Source: a virus. From it: DNA of 64,000 bases. The DNA lies in the IMG/VR virus record IMGVR_UViG_3300017986_004441, positions 1 to 64,000 of that record; one strand, written 5' to 3'. A program made the translations under genes and the position numbers. Numbering within the stretch: position 1 is the first letter of the stretch; each line of letters begins with the position of its first letter. The notes below the pieces were generated by a model, which was not told the origin of the DNA, did no database searches, and was given only the letters and a program-made list of their open reading frames with translations. This document shows positions 55,150 through 63,883 of this stretch, one piece after another.

Positions 55150-56192
55150 TCTGTACTTCCTGGGGCTTTGTAATGACCTACATTATACCCTGGCATCGTG
55201 TATTCGTCAACCACATTTTTCATGCCTTTGAGCTGTATGTCGTGGGCTACCTGTTCACACATTGTCATCTCATTACCAGGAGAACAAATCTGCCCATCCC
55301 TATATTCTAGTATCGGCATCACATGATCTATGTCTTTAAAAGAATTTTTCCCATAATGGCATAATTTTGTACATTTCCAGGTTTTAGATAGTTTTGGCCT
55401 TTTGGTTTGTTTGATATGATGAAATTTTTGTCTCAATAAATCTTCTGTTTTCTGTAAATCAGATTTGTCAAAACTCATACTAAAAGGTCCACCATCATTG
55501 ATAAAAAAAATAGTTACTATACAATTATCTATTTCTGGGTATAATTTTTGTACAGCATAATAGTATATCATTAATTGAGGGTCTTTTTCTAGTTTTTCTT
55601 GTGTCTTTTCTTGTCCTGTGGCCCAGTCTAGTCTTCTTCCTGTTTTCCAGTCCACAATTTCTAAGGTGTTTGAGGATGGTCTAGTGATTAAGTCAATTGT
55701 GCCTTTGATGGCCAATTTGCCCTTAAGTGTTTCTCCATTAGATAATTTATATTCATATTCTGCCCATGGCTTATCTATAGTGATATCGAATCTCTGTTCC
55801 GGATACAGTATTTCTCTATTTCTTGGGTCAAACATACCATCGGCATATTCAATGGCTTTATATGTCCACTTTCTACAGTCTCTGAAGTCAGTTGTTGTCC
55901 ATTGATGGTGCGTGAAACTAGAAGTATAATATTGATATACTCTTTCTATTATATCATCTAGATTATAATTATAGGCATTAATTTTCCCTAAAATATCATC
56001 TTCAAAAGTCTGTTCCCCCTTTTGCATCGTAAACTTTACGAAAGCGAGTATCTCCAGGGCCTTATGCACTATGGTGCCTTTATCTGCCTTCTTATTAGAC
56101 GGAGATCTATACCCCATGACATAATCAAAGAAGTATTGTTGTTCGCACATGTTGTGCGTATTGTAACTAGAACTACGAAAATATGTAATAAT
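55146..56192 (-). CDS. RecB/Cas4-like PD-(D/E)XK nuclease, probable ATT start
   Basis: This is a 348-aa nuclease if read from ATT at 56190-56192. The core is GTIVHKALEIL (motif with His), TLEIVDWKTGRRLDW (Asp plus Asp-x-Lys) and QLMIYYYAV. The Cys near the N-terminus (NMCEQQYFFDYV) together with C-terminal CTKLC and later Cys could hold a Cas4/AddB-type Fe-S cluster. The first in-frame ATG (56150) has no ribosome-binding site and omits ITYFRSSSYNTHN, a stretch I associate with phage homologues. The ATT shares a base with the kinase stop (TAATT), parallel to TAATG junctions elsewhere, and GAGGTG lies upstream. ATA at 56195 is an alternative. Likely role: DNA-end processing in recombination or packaging. 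Confidence 0.85.
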   Translation of the reverse strand: MITYFRSSSYNTHNMCEQQYFFDYVMGYRSPSNKKADKGTIVHKALEILAFVKFTMQKGEQTFEDDILGKINAYNYNLDDIIERVYQYYTSSFTHHQWTTTDFRDCRKWTYKAIEYADGMFDPRNREILYPEQRFDITIDKPWAEYEYKLSNGETLKGKLAIKGTIDLITRPSSNTLEIVDWKTGRRLDWATGQEKTQEKLEKDPQLMIYYYAVQKLYPEIDNCIVTIFFINDGGPFSMSFDKSDLQKTEDLLRQKFHHIKQTKRPKLSKTWKCTKLCHYGKNSFKDIDHVMPILEYRDGQICSPGNEMTMCEQVAHDIQLKGMKNVVDEYTMPGYNVGHYKAPGSTE

Positions 56193-56929
56193 TATGATAG
56201 CACCTCTTTAAGAATTTTATCTACTTCTAATGATTGGTTATAAATATCTATTTCTCTATTATCTATGATGTAATCGAATTTATTCCAGTCATACTTGTCT
56301 TCGTCTAAAATTTGCTCACTAATATGAGATGAATTATATATATTTCTAGTTAATCTGACTACAACACCATTGTTTTTCTGAATACATTCTACCTCGTTTG
56401 GAAATCTACAATCTGTAATGATAGCTATTTGAGGTTGATCTCTGTGTATTTTGGCTATCATAGCATCAGTCCATACGCTTTGCTTGATAGATCTAAGCAT
56501 ATCTGTGCCAATATACTGCATGACTTCTCTCGCTGTCATTTGTGTCTTTTTATCGGGCCAATAACAATCGACTAATTCATTTTTTTTATCATCAGCACCA
56601 TAGCATTGATCATGTGTTAGGCCTAATATGTTCATGCAAATATCTTGTTTCAGAGGGTCTGCAAAGCTATATAGTTTGATATATGGACCTAAGGTGTTAA
56701 GACATTTTGTAATAATATAGTCATTGCTATTAGTTGTACAGGGATTGAAGAGACCTGCATATTCTTTTTTGTTATATAGGTCCGATACTACTATTTCGCC
56801 ATTTTCGTTAAGATTTATCTTTTTTGCTATGTTCAGATTTCCCAAATACTTAGAGTATATAAAATTAGCACAGGTATTTTTGCCAGATTGTTTTTTTCCA
56901 GAAAATGCTATAATTTTTGTATTATTCAT
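56192..56929 (-). CDS. Deoxynucleoside monophosphate kinase
   Basis: This is a 245-aa P-loop kinase. It has a Walker A loop (FSGKKQSGKNTCANF, about 9-22), an internal substrate region, TAREVMQYIGTDMLR, and the FPNEVECIQKNNGVVVRLTR segment typical of the T4 gp1-like dNMP kinase family. It phosphorylates dNMPs released from host DNA to dNDPs for phage DNA synthesis. The ATG overlaps the primase stop region. The C-terminal codons contain the GAGGTG that serves the downstream nuclease gene. Confidence 0.88.
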   Translation of the reverse strand: MNNTKIIAFSGKKQSGKNTCANFIYSKYLGNLNIAKKINLNENGEIVVSDLYNKKEYAGLFNPCTTNSNDYIITKCLNTLGPYIKLYSFADPLKQDICMNILGLTHDQCYGADDKKNELVDCYWPDKKTQMTAREVMQYIGTDMLRSIKQSVWTDAMIAKIHRDQPQIAIITDCRFPNEVECIQKNNGVVVRLTRNIYNSSHISEQILDEDKYDWNKFDYIIDNREIDIYNQSLEVDKILKEVLS

Positions 56930-58076
56930 GAATCAGTTGGGGTTTGATGGTTTGTTGAACTTGTTCGATTGTCATGCTGGCTATATCGGGATATTGTATT
57001 TTTATCTCGTGTACATTATATGTTCTTTCACATTTTTTTCTAATCATAGCCGCAGCTTTTCTTCCGGCTTCGTCATTGTCCATTATAGTAAATATCGTCA
57101 TAGCCCCAGAAGAATCTATAATCATTTTTTGAATATCAGCTAATGACGAACCGAATATGGCTACACTATTATGTATACCTGCTTCTTCCAGTCTCCATAC
57201 ATTGCCTGGACTTTCTACTAAAATAATACTATGACTATTCTTTATATGGTCTTTGGCAAACCAAAAATTATATAAGTGATTCTGTGTTTTAAAGCCACTA
57301 TTATGTTTCCATTTAGAATATAGATATTTCTTGTCTTCTGATGGACAGCTACTTGAATTATGATAGCAATTACATCTATCACATCTGTCATTTGTGGCCC
57401 TTCCCGTACAACCAACCATAAATTTATGGTTTTGATCATATACTGGAACAACAGCCCTATTGGTCATCGGCTTATTTGCATTTTGACAATCTCCAATATC
57501 GTATTTCTCTAGAATCTCTTGGCTGAATCCTCTATTTAGAAAATAGGCAGAAGGGATGTTAAGAGAGTTGACAATTTGGCTTCTTGGTAATTTATTTATA
57601 TCGTCTTTGCGTATATTTTGTACATACCTAACAGCATTTACGAATGTGGTCTTCTCTTTTTGTTTATTGGATACTTTAATGTCTTTTAATTTATTGCCAA
57701 GAAAGTTTTCTACAAAAGATATGGTTTCTTTGAATGTGCAAATTTTGTCCTGGTTATTGTACCATTCATATTTCATATTCGATAAACAGCCTCTCACAAA
57801 ACCAAGTATTGATGGCTTAAAGATTTCTTCGCAATTATGAGTCCTGCATTTCCAGTTGCCTCGATAGCTATCTCCTACATAGTAAAGATTAAGAGCGGAT
57901 GGATTATCTCCTTGATGTATAGGACAATTCATTGCTATCATCTTATCAGATAGTTTATACTCAGAAATATTTAATATTTCCAATAGTTCTTCTATATTAT
58001 CGCAAAGGCTGTCAGATAAAATCTTAAGCTTATGCTGATCATACGAATTCGATTTTGTTGCTTTCATTGTTATCAT
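56922..58076 (-). CDS. DNA primase (CHC2-like zinc finger plus TOPRIM)
   Basis: This is a 384-aa DnaG-type primase. The zinc-binding element is CPIH (Cys51, His54) with WKCRTHNC about 25 residues later. The TOPRIM fold has the Glu of ILVESPGNVWRLEEAG and the DNDEAGRKAA metal site. Between them is a four-to-five-Cys insertion (CDRCNCYHNSSSC) that is not part of standard DnaG and could be a second zinc site. It makes RNA primers with the DnaB-like helicase whose gene overlaps its start. It lacks a long C-terminal helicase-interaction domain. The start could be ATG 58076 or 58067; neither has a clear Shine-Dalgarno sequence. Confidence 0.9.
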   Translation of the reverse strand: MITMKATKSNSYDQHKLKILSDSLCDNIEELLEILNISEYKLSDKMIAMNCPIHQGDNPSALNLYYVGDSYRGNWKCRTHNCEEIFKPSILGFVRGCLSNMKYEWYNNQDKICTFKETISFVENFLGNKLKDIKVSNKQKEKTTFVNAVRYVQNIRKDDINKLPRSQIVNSLNIPSAYFLNRGFSQEILEKYDIGDCQNANKPMTNRAVVPVYDQNHKFMVGCTGRATNDRCDRCNCYHNSSSCPSEDKKYLYSKWKHNSGFKTQNHLYNFWFAKDHIKNSHSIILVESPGNVWRLEEAGIHNSVAIFGSSLADIQKMIIDSSGAMTIFTIMDNDEAGRKAAAMIRKKCERTYNVHEIKIQYPDIASMTIEQVQQTIKPQLIHE

Positions 58077-59505
58077 CAATTATAAACCCATCCTGCCTGT
58101 TTGTCAAACCTCCACCAGCCATTAATTCTAATCGTGTCTGTCCTTCTGTGATTTTAGCACACCAGCCCTTCATGTGACAATTTATATAGTCATTATCATC
58201 CAATCCTCCTCCATGTCTGCTAATAACAGGCAATAATTTTCTATTGCCATTATCTGGTCCATCTTCTGCAATTTCCTCGTCTGTCTTTCTTTTAAAGATG
58301 GTAAAATTACTACATAGCCATATAATTCTATCAGAACCACTAGCAGTATCTGTACTTTCTTTCGTAATTCCGTCTCTATTTAATTGAACAAAAGCTACGA
58401 TAGGTATCCCATATTGGCATGCAAAATTATGTAATGAAGTCATCATAAATCCCAAAACCTGATATTCTTTAAGGTCTTGACTCATGCCAGCACTATCCAT
58501 TAATTTTAGATAATCATAAAACACAACACAGTCTTTCGCCTTGCCGTCTGGCAGCAAACCCACTTCTTTGACTATCCATCTTCTCATAATAGCTAACTGC
58601 TCTTCGAATGGTTTGCCCGCTATGCTTTTATGATAAAAGGGAATTTCAGACATTTTTTTAGAGCTGTCATAGATTTTTTTCTTTAAGTTTGGTGAATCTG
58701 CAAATTTTCCTGTTTCTATGCTTTGCATATCTATTTCGGTGGACATTGCCAAAAGTCTATGGATATGGTCCTCTTTAGTCATTTCGGTATCCATATTAAG
58801 TACTGGTATATTTAATTCATTGGCGATATAATATCCCATATTATCAGATAGTAATGTTTTGCCGGTTTTGGGTCTGGCGGCAATAACGTTGATAGTATTT
58901 TTTCTAAGTCCTCCCCCTATAGCTTTATCAAACACAGGAAAACCAGTAGAGATACCAATTTGCTCTACCTTGTTATTTTCCAGATAATCTATATATCCTT
59001 CAATATCTTTTCCTATTGCTTCCGGGCCAGATTCATTATCATTAAGCTTAGAAGAGAAATCAAATATAGAATCTTCAGCAATACCAAGGATGGAGGTAAT
59101 TGTCTCATTACCACTAATATCCAAGATCTTATCTTGGGTCTGTTTTAAGTTGGCATGAAGATCTCTCGCTATTTCTAGTTTTTTTATCTTCGCAGCAAAT
59201 TTTCTCGCATTAATCTTTTCTACAGGAAAATCCTTGATTGCTTTGATGTGTTGGGCTTCTGTTTTATTGTTAATTAAGTGGGAGAGTCCAAGTTCGTGAG
59301 ATGCAGAAAATACAGAAGCGATATCTATAGATGAACAAGCCCCTTGTTCACAAACATGCTTTAAGCATTGATACAAATATTGATTACTATCAACAGTAAA
59401 TGTTGTTTCTTTTATAATATCCGACACCTCAAGGTACACACTGTCCCCATATTGCATGATTGAGCTTAGAACAGCTCTTTCTGCAGCCGTATCGCACAGT
59501 ATCAT
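58039..59505 (-). CDS. dnaB: DnaB-like replicative helicase
   Basis: This is a 488-aa helicase. The N-terminal domain (MILCDTAAERAVLSSIMQYG) matches the DnaB N-domain. The RecA-like motor has Walker A (ARPKTGKTLLSD, about 205-217), the DTEM loop after the next strand, Walker B (CVVFYDYLKLMD) and a late SRHGG. It unwinds DNA ahead of the polymerase and recruits the primase encoded just downstream. The ATG at 59505 shares one base with the upstream stop (TAATG); a TTG-led extension is possible but less likely. The C-terminal end overlaps the primase gene by about 38 nt. Confidence 0.94.
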   Translation of the reverse strand: MILCDTAAERAVLSSIMQYGDSVYLEVSDIIKETTFTVDSNQYLYQCLKHVCEQGACSSIDIASVFSASHELGLSHLINNKTEAQHIKAIKDFPVEKINARKFAAKIKKLEIARDLHANLKQTQDKILDISGNETITSILGIAEDSIFDFSSKLNDNESGPEAIGKDIEGYIDYLENNKVEQIGISTGFPVFDKAIGGGLRKNTINVIAARPKTGKTLLSDNMGYYIANELNIPVLNMDTEMTKEDHIHRLLAMSTEIDMQSIETGKFADSPNLKKKIYDSSKKMSEIPFYHKSIAGKPFEEQLAIMRRWIVKEVGLLPDGKAKDCVVFYDYLKLMDSAGMSQDLKEYQVLGFMMTSLHNFACQYGIPIVAFVQLNRDGITKESTDTASGSDRIIWLCSNFTIFKRKTDEEIAEDGPDNGNRKLLPVISRHGGGLDDNDYINCHMKGWCAKITEGQTRLELMAGGGLTNRQDGFIIDDNNESNKIEFV

Positions 59506-59870
59506 TACGAAGACCCCTTTGAACAACAGTTATTGCATTTATATCGGTTTGCACTATCTACTAATAGTCTTTTGCTGACTGTTTCTTTTTTTCCACAGAT
59601 GCAGCACTGCACATCTATTATAGTGCTTGGTCTAGATCTGGCTGTTGGTGGATATGAAGAAAGTTTTTTATCTATTGCACTATCTGATCTATGCATCTGT
59701 GCCTCTGGCATGCTATCAAATAAATTGGGTCTTGTAGAAGTTTGTTTCGCATCTTTATTTGTGATAGGATTAGTAATAGTATCGGATTCTGTTTTTTGCT
59801 CAGATTGATCTATTACATTAATCATCGCCATCATCAATTCTTTTAATTTTTGTGTATCTATGTCAGCCAT
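59505..59870 (-). CDS. Small zinc-ribbon protein of the replication operon
   Basis: This is a 121-aa protein. The first 85 residues are charged and probably disordered, with one N-terminal helix (TQKLKELMMAMINVIDQ). The last 35 residues hold a four-Cys zinc ribbon (CCICGKKETV ... YKCNNCCSKG). Overlaps at both ends (8 nt upstream, TAATG downstream with the helicase gene) suggest a helicase- or primase-associated factor such as a loader or adaptor. That is inference only, as no family is recognised. Confidence 0.6.
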   Translation of the reverse strand: MADIDTQKLKELMMAMINVIDQSEQKTESDTITNPITNKDAKQTSTRPNLFDSMPEAQMHRSDSAIDKKLSSYPPTARSRPSTIIDVQCCICGKKETVSKRLLVDSANRYKCNNCCSKGSS

Positions 59871-60348
59871 TTTTAATTTTATTCCTTTGAATAGAGATAA
59901 TGATATCTGATAAATTTTTTATATTATTGGCTAAATATGAAAGCCTATCCATTCTTTGTTTGGCGTATCTTTTGATTGTGTTAAGAGCATAAGCCTTTTC
60001 GTTGTGCTTAATTGCCTGGAGAGATTTTTCTACATACCCATATCCTTTATAGTTATTGATTTCATCAGCAATAACCTCTTTTATTTTTTCGTCTGACCAA
60101 TTATATCTTGCTATTTCTCTATTTAATGTTCTTTGAATATGAAAACCAAATTGAGATAATCTATAAGCGATTTCTCCACAATCGTCTGGAGTTAATTTTT
60201 CTAGCATTGAACGATTCATGGTAAGATATTCATTCAGCTCCTCTGACGGCATGGAGTCTTCTGCATAAGAAGGCATGCCCATACTGGATTCATATTCGTC
60301 TAATATAGTATCCCAATACTGTAGTTCTTCTTTACTATTTCTATTCAT
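59863..60348 (-). CDS. Hypothetical helical protein of the replication operon
   Basis: This is a 161-aa protein, mainly helical. It carries a central stretch (TPDDCGEIAYRLSQFGFHIQ) and a C-terminal helix with AKQRMDRLSYLANNIKNLSD. No catalytic or metal site is seen. The start overlaps the upstream nuclease gene by 8 nt, and its last codons overlap the zinc-ribbon gene. It lies between nuclease and helicase genes, so a recombination-mediator or helicase-loader role is conceivable but not shown by sequence. Confidence 0.6.
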   Translation of the reverse strand: MNRNSKEELQYWDTILDEYESSMGMPSYAEDSMPSEELNEYLTMNRSMLEKLTPDDCGEIAYRLSQFGFHIQRTLNREIARYNWSDEKIKEVIADEINNYKGYGYVEKSLQAIKHNEKAYALNTIKRYAKQRMDRLSYLANNIKNLSDIIISIQRNKIKNG

Positions 60349-60748
60349 TGGTCAGTCTTTCTTTCCAATCTTCTAATCCTTCATTATACGGAAGTTCTAT
60401 ATATCTAATATTATTTTTTTCACACCAGTATTTTTTATCTCTGTCTCTTTTTTTGTGTTTCATAAACCCCAACGAGGTTTGGTGGTAGAATTGTACAAAT
60501 TTATAATGTTGTTCGCCATGAACCTCTATGCATGTTTCATTAAGTGGTAGATAAAAATCTAAAAACAATGTTTCATTTTTTCTAACTGGTATTGGAACCT
60601 CTTCTAAGACTTGCAAAGTAGGAAATATTTCTTTTATTAAAGATCTTGCCGTCAGATGTAGAGAAGATTTATTTATCGCTCTACCTTTGGCTATATGGCC
60701 CTTGAGAGACCACCTCTGAACATTATCATCCAAATCAACAATATTCAT
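60341..60748 (-). CDS. Vsr-like PD-(D/E)XK nuclease
   Basis: This is a 135-aa protein. The metal site is FLDFYLPLNETCIEVHGEQH, where Asp and Glu-Val-His take the places of the PD-(D/E)XK residues, followed by KKRDRDKKYWCEKNNIRYIEL, matching the Vsr-type fold. It is much shorter than the 268-aa endonuclease at 43167 and lacks its HTH/NUMOD parts. It starts by ATGA overlap with the recombinase gene, so it is probably a recombination-associated nuclease, for example for branched or nicked intermediates. The exact substrate is unknown. Confidence 0.7.
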   Translation of the reverse strand: MNIVDLDDNVQRWSLKGHIAKGRAINKSSLHLTARSLIKEIFPTLQVLEEVPIPVRKNETLFLDFYLPLNETCIEVHGEQHYKFVQFYHQTSLGFMKHKKRDRDKKYWCEKNNIRYIELPYNEGLEDWKERLTNE

Positions 60749-61764
60749 TCGCTGATTCCCATCATTTCTTTAACAGAAGCCCACAGACTTTCATATATGT
60801 CTGGGTTTTGACTAATAAAATCCCTTGCCTTTTCGGCTCCCTGAAACTTTGGAGTATCTTTCACATTTGTAAATGTATACCAAGCTCCGCCCTTATCTAT
60901 TAATCCAAGATCTGTGGCTAAATTAAATAGCTCCATCTCTTTATCTACGCCGACGCCATAGCGAATATAGCTTGTTATTTTAGCTCCAGGCGGACCTAAT
61001 GCAGAGCATATTACTTGCCACTCAATTGTTTGTCCTATCTGGGTTTCTTCTTTGCCGACATTCCACGCTTTAAAATACGTAGCTTTTAATTTGACATCTG
61101 TCTGATAGGCTATTGCCTGCCCTGATTTTTCTTTCCATTCACTACTGCCGTATCCTGGGTTGCCCATCAGATGGGTGATACCTATAACTATATTCTTATT
61201 AACGGGAATAACATTAGCAACTTTTCTGCAAAATTTTGCTAACAGTTTTGCACCATCGGCTCTTTGCATCTTACTCATGTCTGATGTGATTTCAGATTCT
61301 GTACATAACGCTGAATAAGAATCGATAATTAAGACAGAACCAGGTACTTCATTGATAATTCTTTCAGCGATTTGAAGATATTCCTCCGCATGTAATATCT
61401 TACCTGTTTTTGATCCTATGATATGAAATCTGTCTAAATTAAGTCCATTGATACCAGACAAGTCTCTTTTTTTAAGTCTACCTTCTATGTTTAGATAGTA
61501 CACTTCTCTGCCGTCAGCAAAATCTCCGTATGCGTATTTTTCCTGTTGTGCTAATGCCGCTATGTACAAAGAAGTAGTAGTCTTGCCGCATTTGGGCTGA
61601 CCGGTAAAAATCACAAAACTACCTTCTGGAATTCCTCCATTAAGAGCGATATCTAACGATGGGCTTACCGAAATATTCAAAACCTTCTTGTCAATAACAG
61701 AATTACCAGAAAGTATAATGTCGTCACCAAAATTTTTCTTAATATCAGTCTTGATACTCATCAT
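60745..61764 (-). CDS. recA: RecA/UvsX-like recombinase
   Basis: This is a 339-aa recombinase. It has Walker A (GQPKCGKTTTS, about 52-62), the catalytic Glu after the next strand (NIEGRLKKRD), Walker B (SVLIIDSYSAL), and a loop containing MQRADGAKLLAKF and the L2 region (THLMGNPGYGSSEWKEKSGQ). It forms filaments on single-stranded DNA for strand exchange and recombination-dependent replication with the SSB and nucleases of this operon. AAGGA lies 5-6 nt before the first of two adjacent ATG codons. It overlaps the upstream gene by 20 nt. Confidence 0.93.
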   Translation of the reverse strand: MMSIKTDIKKNFGDDIILSGNSVIDKKVLNISVSPSLDIALNGGIPEGSFVIFTGQPKCGKTTTSLYIAALAQQEKYAYGDFADGREVYYLNIEGRLKKRDLSGINGLNLDRFHIIGSKTGKILHAEEYLQIAERIINEVPGSVLIIDSYSALCTESEITSDMSKMQRADGAKLLAKFCRKVANVIPVNKNIVIGITHLMGNPGYGSSEWKEKSGQAIAYQTDVKLKATYFKAWNVGKEETQIGQTIEWQVICSALGPPGAKITSYIRYGVGVDKEMELFNLATDLGLIDKGGAWYTFTNVKDTPKFQGAEKARDFISQNPDIYESLWASVKEMMGISE

Positions 61765-62191
61765 CTATTTCCTTAAGTGTTGATAATATATTTTCTTGCT
61801 TTTTGTTTTTTCTAAAAGACGTAGGCTTTTTCCTGTCTATTGGTTTAGACAGATGTGTATTTTTCGATGCTATAATGCGTTCTTCCGTTTCTATGATCTT
61901 AATCAAAAATGGTGATCTTAATGAATACGTATTTTTTGTTTTAGGGTTATTCAGAGCTGCCACAATTGCCTTGGCTGAATATATCTTTAACAGTTTGTGG
62001 GCAGAGGCTATTTGACTCCGATAAAACTTTTCCCAATAACTACTCACCCAAAATCTATAATGTAAATCCTTTTTTTCCCTGATTGCCTTGTGTTCACATA
62101 TCATCTCTGTGATATACTGAGCATCAGACACTTTTTTCCCATTAGAATATTTAGAAATATACATCTTTAACCATTTGGTCGATGGATACAA
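61745..62191 (-). CDS. Hypothetical phage protein, possible TTG start
   Basis: This is a 148-aa protein, largely basic and helical (YRSQIASAHKLLKIYSAKAI, then NTYSLRSPFLIKIIE), suggesting nucleic-acid contact. No family is recognised. Reading from TTG 62191 includes PSTKWLKMY, which looks like part of the fold. An ATG at 62164 lies 2 nt after the upstream stop and would give 139 aa. The 3' end overlaps the recombinase gene, so co-translation is likely. Confidence 0.65.
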   Translation of the reverse strand: MYPSTKWLKMYISKYSNGKKVSDAQYITEMICEHKAIREKKDLHYRFWVSSYWEKFYRSQIASAHKLLKIYSAKAIVAALNNPKTKNTYSLRSPFLIKIIETEERIIASKNTHLSKPIDRKKPTSFRKNKKQENILSTLKEIDDEYQD

Positions 62192-62484
62192 TCGTCTGTA
62201 ACTCTAGAGTTTTTATGTTTGTGTGATTGTATACTCATTGATGCTTCACCAGTCATAACGGTTACGGAAGCGTTGTTGGCGGTTTTAGAAGAAAGCATCT
62301 TCTGGACCGCTGGTTTTTGAGCCGTAGAAACTTTGTCTTTGTTAGATGTGGAGCCATATTTCTCTATCACAGACTCTACTTGTTTAGTTGTCAGCTTTAA
62401 TTCTGTGGCGATATTCTCTATTGTTTTTTCTTCATGATTAAGCCACCTAATAGCATATGTTTGCGCTTTGCTGATTCTTGCCAT
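62167..62484 (-). CDS. Small HTH protein
   Basis: This is a 105-aa protein. Residues 1-45 look like a helix-turn-helix (AIRWLNHEEKTIENIATELK, then LTTKQVESVIEKYG). Residues 50-105 are Ser/Thr/Lys-rich and probably disordered. It is likely a DNA-binding regulator or a terminase-small-subunit-like fold; neither is certain. It starts at the base where the upstream 125-aa gene ends (TAATG). Confidence 0.6.
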   Translation of the reverse strand: MARISKAQTYAIRWLNHEEKTIENIATELKLTTKQVESVIEKYGSTSNKDKVSTAQKPAVQKMLSSKTANNASVTVMTGEASMSIQSHKHKNSRVTDDCIHRPNG

Positions 62485-62861
62485 TATGTTAATTCCCTTT
62501 CAGTATTTAATAGCCATGCCTTATTATTTGTGTTCAAATACTTGATATAGTGACCAAAAGCCTTTTGTCCAACTTCTACAAATTTATATCCCGATCTGTA
62601 TGAGCTTGCTGTTTTATGGGGGTGTGCTATTTGGTCGTTGGGGTCAAACGGCTTGCCATACCTATCGCACTTTATCATAAGTCTATATGTAGAGTCGTCC
62701 CGATATATTTTTTTAGCAGCCACGTCTTGATCGTCATGCTTGCGTCTTAGATTACTGTTGGCATCTACAAAATCTTCTTTGCCTTTATGTGTATAATACT
62801 CGTTGTCTGTCTGCCGATTGCTATTTTGATGTGTTTTAGCTTCAACCACAAAATCATTCAT
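62484..62861 (-). CDS. Hypothetical protein, paralogue of the 63494 gene
   Basis: This is a 125-aa protein from ATG 62861, chosen because AAAGGAG lies 7 nt upstream; a TTG further out is less likely. The core YRLMIKCDRYGKPFDPND and the C-terminal FGHYIKYLNTNNKAWLLNTE align in order with YYIAINCQRQAYNPLSKS and IFNKYIGFLKTGNEKVLADI of the gene at 63494. The two are probably diverged duplicates. Function is unknown. Confidence 0.65.
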   Translation of the reverse strand: MNDFVVEAKTHQNSNRQTDNEYYTHKGKEDFVDANSNLRRKHDDQDVAAKKIYRDDSTYRLMIKCDRYGKPFDPNDQIAHPHKTASSYRSGYKFVEVGQKAFGHYIKYLNTNNKAWLLNTERELT

Positions 62862-63165
62862 TAGGCATCTCCTTTGCTGCATTGATTAATGACTGCTCAA
62901 AATGTTTTAAAAAATTTAGCATATACTCTTCAGGATCTTGGCCAGGAGGTACGGGCATATGAAAATTTCTTTTATGTATCAATTTAGATCCCACATTTTC
63001 ACGCTTTTCATTCTGCTCCATAATGTTTGATTCAACAGAAAAGATGATTTCATGAGGACAATCTATTAATTTTCTGGGAGATGTATTCAGTTCTGCATAT
63101 CCAAGCATTTCCTCTTTAAATTTTGGATCGTCCAATAGTTCTTTCACTGTTTTTTCTATGTCCAT
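62854..63165 (-). CDS. Hypothetical acidic protein
   Basis: This is a 103-aa protein with an acidic N-terminal helix (MDIEKTVKELLDDPKFKEEM) and a C-terminal helix (DPEEYMLNFLKHFEQSL) around a central HMPVPPGQ linker. No family is recognised. It overlaps the upstream zinc-ribbon gene by 10 nt and the downstream gene by 8 nt, and its last codons supply that gene's AAAGGAG ribosome-binding site. Confidence 0.55.
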   Translation of the reverse strand: MDIEKTVKELLDDPKFKEEMLGYAELNTSPRKLIDCPHEIIFSVESNIMEQNEKRENVGSKLIHKRNFHMPVPPGQDPEEYMLNFLKHFEQSLINAAKEMPNE

Positions 63166-63494
63166 TTGGTTTTACTTCCTCTCTTTATCCTTGACATACC
63201 GGTGGGAAGTTCCTGCTGACCCCCTTTGTATTCATTGTGTTTTTTGTATAAATAATTTTTTTCATCATTACTCATACGATCACGGTTCCTATTTGCTAAA
63301 TCTCCCAGCTTAATATCTGAATCAGACTTAACTACACTACCAAACATATTGCCAAGATCCGTAGAGTAATCCCTATCAATATCTTTAGTTTGGCATTTTG
63401 TACATTTGATCTGTTTGGAATCATACTCTTTATATGTGGCCACAATAGAAAATTTATTACCACAATTATTACACACAAACGAATATTCAGGCAT
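63156..63494 (-). CDS. FmdB-like zinc-ribbon protein
   Basis: This is a 112-aa protein. The N-terminal zinc ribbon (YSFVCNNCGNKFSIV ... IKCTKCQTKDI) matches FmdB/CxxC_CxxC_SSSS regulators, which are common in phages. The C-terminal 60 residues are charged with NRDRMSNDEKNYLYKKHNEY. Role unknown; FmdB-type proteins are presumed regulators or nucleic-acid binders. The ATG shares one base with the upstream stop (TAATG). Confidence 0.75.
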   Translation of the reverse strand: MPEYSFVCNNCGNKFSIVATYKEYDSKQIKCTKCQTKDIDRDYSTDLGNMFGSVVKSDSDIKLGDLANRNRDRMSNDEKNYLYKKHNEYKGGQQELPTGMSRIKRGSKTKWT

Positions 63495-63883
63495 TATGCT
63501 TTTAAGTCCCTATTTATATCTGCTAGAACTTTTTCGTTACCGGTCTTTAGAAATCCTATATATTTATTGAATATGTATTGATTGACCTGTTTCATTGTAT
63601 GCGATTTGCTATTTTTGCAAATTCTGTCTACAAACGTTGCTTTGGGACATGATTTTGATAATGGATTATAGGCTTGTCGTTGACAATTTATGGCTATATA
63701 ATATTTATATCCAATATTATCAACCCCCAAAGAACTTGCGGCCGTCATGCTTCTGGGCTTTTTCTCACAAATACTTTGAGCATATATATGTGTACTGTCA
63801 CTGCCTACTGTAGGGAATCCACTACTATCAAAACCGTCTTCTTTTCCTGTGATAGTATAGTATTTATTTTCTTTCATATTCAT
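63494..63883 (-). CDS. Hypothetical protein, paralogue of the 62484 gene
   Basis: This is a 129-aa protein. It shares the ordered elements described for the gene at 62484-62861, with a different N-terminus (KYYTITGKEDGFDSSGFPTV) and extra Cys residues (CQRQAYNPLSKSCPKATFVD). No known function. ATG 63883 overlaps the upstream partial gene by 20 nt; ATG 63877 is an alternative. Confidence 0.65.
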   Translation of the reverse strand: MNMKENKYYTITGKEDGFDSSGFPTVGSDSTHIYAQSICEKKPRSMTAASSLGVDNIGYKYYIAINCQRQAYNPLSKSCPKATFVDRICKNSKSHTMKQVNQYIFNKYIGFLKTGNEKVLADINRDLKA

